A stretch of DNA of 7,132 bases from Lentisphaeraceae bacterium. Its GTDB lineage: Bacteria > Verrucomicrobiota > Kiritimatiellia > RFP12 > UBA1067. Below the pieces are notes generated by a model. The model worked only from the letters and a program-made list of their open reading frames with translations, made no database searches and was not told the origin of the DNA. The stretch spans positions 1 to 7,132 of the forward strand of contig SFPL01000106.1 in NCBI GenBank assembly GCA_004551905.1, given 5' to 3'. This document shows, in pieces, positions 6,858 to 7,132 of this stretch. Position 1 is the stretch's first letter. Each line of letters begins with the position of its first letter. The position numbers were made by a program, and so were the translations under genes.

Positions 6858-6910
6858 TTACAAATACCCCCGTCGTCTCGGCTGCGCCGAGCCGCCGTGG
6901 ACATTTGTAA
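6858..6910. repeat. 53-bp imperfect palindrome, REP-like
   Basis: Outer arms TTACAAAT (6858-6865) and ATTTGTAA (6903-6910) are perfect inverted copies. At the same centre (6884) lies CTCGGC-TGC-GCCGAG (6877-6891). Of the 25 base pairs around the 3-base loop, 20 match, with mismatches spread between. There is no T run on either strand, so it is not a standard terminator. Its shape fits a dispersed intergenic palindromic repeat or a regulatory stem-loop; one copy cannot tell these apart. No second copy is present in this window. Confidence 0.6.
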
Positions 6911-7031
6911 GCGGTTTTGCGCGACGAGACCCTGCCGCACCGCCTGTTCAGGGCATGACAAACCACCCGACGGGATGCCGACGGGGACAGATCGGACGCA
7001 TTCTGCGGGCCGCCCGACCGCCCGTTGCAAT

Positions 7032-7132
7032 TCAAAGCGTCAGGAACTCGCGCGAGACGTACCTGTGGGGCAGTTCGTCGAGCGCGAGGGCGATCCCCCT
7101 GGCGAGTAGCTTCTGAAGGATGACCTCCACCC
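7032..7132 (-). CDS. C-terminal end of an unidentified protein, running off the right edge
   Basis: One minus-strand frame is open from the right edge to a TGA at 7032-7034 and gives 32 residues ending LPHRYVSREFLTL, preceded by the helix-like QKLLARGIALALDE. Third codon positions are mostly G or C, as in the operon genes, and the composition is normal for a protein, unlike the arginine- or proline-rich shadow frames. I do not recognise the family. It lies about 250 bp upstream of the sulfite reductase on the same strand, separated by the hairpin and promoter, so it is probably a separate transcription unit. Confidence 0.5.
   Translation of the reverse strand, partial: VEVILQKLLARGIALALDELPHRYVSREFLTL

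Noticed and set aside
7006..7024. CGGGC/GCCCG inverted repeat just after the stop of the right-edge gene, as its terminator
   Set aside because: The stem is 5 bp with a 9-base loop and no T run follows on the minus strand, so it cannot be told from chance in G+C-rich sequence.
6779..7030. N-terminal extension of the sulfite reductase up to 7030
   Set aside because: It would translate through the palindrome, hairpin and promoter. The family sequence and the Shine-Dalgarno both support ATG at 6778.

Overview
The window is G+C-rich (roughly two thirds by eye). It reads as one leftward (minus-strand) operon plus the tail of a separate minus-strand gene at the right edge. Read in the direction of transcription, from right to left, the operon is: a siroheme/[4Fe-4S] sulfite reductase; a YeiH-family membrane transporter; a precorrin-2 dehydrogenase/ferrochelatase fused to a two-helix membrane domain; hemB; hemL; and hemA, which runs off the left edge. 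No rRNA, tRNA, CRISPR array, insertion sequence or integrase is visible.

Region by region: 7032-7132 is the C-terminus of an unidentified minus-strand protein. 6779-7031 is the only sizeable non-coding stretch. It holds a 53-bp imperfect palindrome, a short terminator-like hairpin with a T run, and an extended -10 promoter (TGGTATAAT) about 28 bases upstream of the sulfite reductase start. From there the genes are tightly packed: a 79-bp gap before yeiH, a 10-bp gap before the sirC-like gene, a 7-bp overlap into hemB, a 4-bp ATGA overlap into hemL, and a 4-bp gap before hemA whose Shine-Dalgarno covers the hemL stop codon. The packing argues for one transcript with translational coupling.

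How the genes fit together: HemA and HemL are the two C5-pathway enzymes that turn glutamyl-tRNA into 5-aminolevulinate. HemB condenses two of those into porphobilinogen. The SirC-like protein would carry out the last steps to siroheme, and siroheme is the cofactor of the sulfite reductase encoded first. HemC, HemD and the uroporphyrinogen-III methyltransferase are missing and may lie beyond the left edge. YeiH, nominally a putative sulfate exporter, sits between the reductase and its cofactor genes, which suggests it moves a sulfur compound linked to sulfite reduction. The whole reads as a self-contained sulfite reduction and siroheme supply module.

The organism is probably a bacterium with a high-G+C genome. 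The compact, divergent HemA and the large YeiH made me think of the Planctomycetes-Verrucomicrobia-Lentisphaerae-Kiritimatiellota group, but this is a weak inference without a search. The most unusual points are the membrane-anchored siroheme synthase fusion and a HemA that keeps its catalytic cysteine but lacks about 20 residues of the N-terminal domain and has Tyr where the conserved His is expected.
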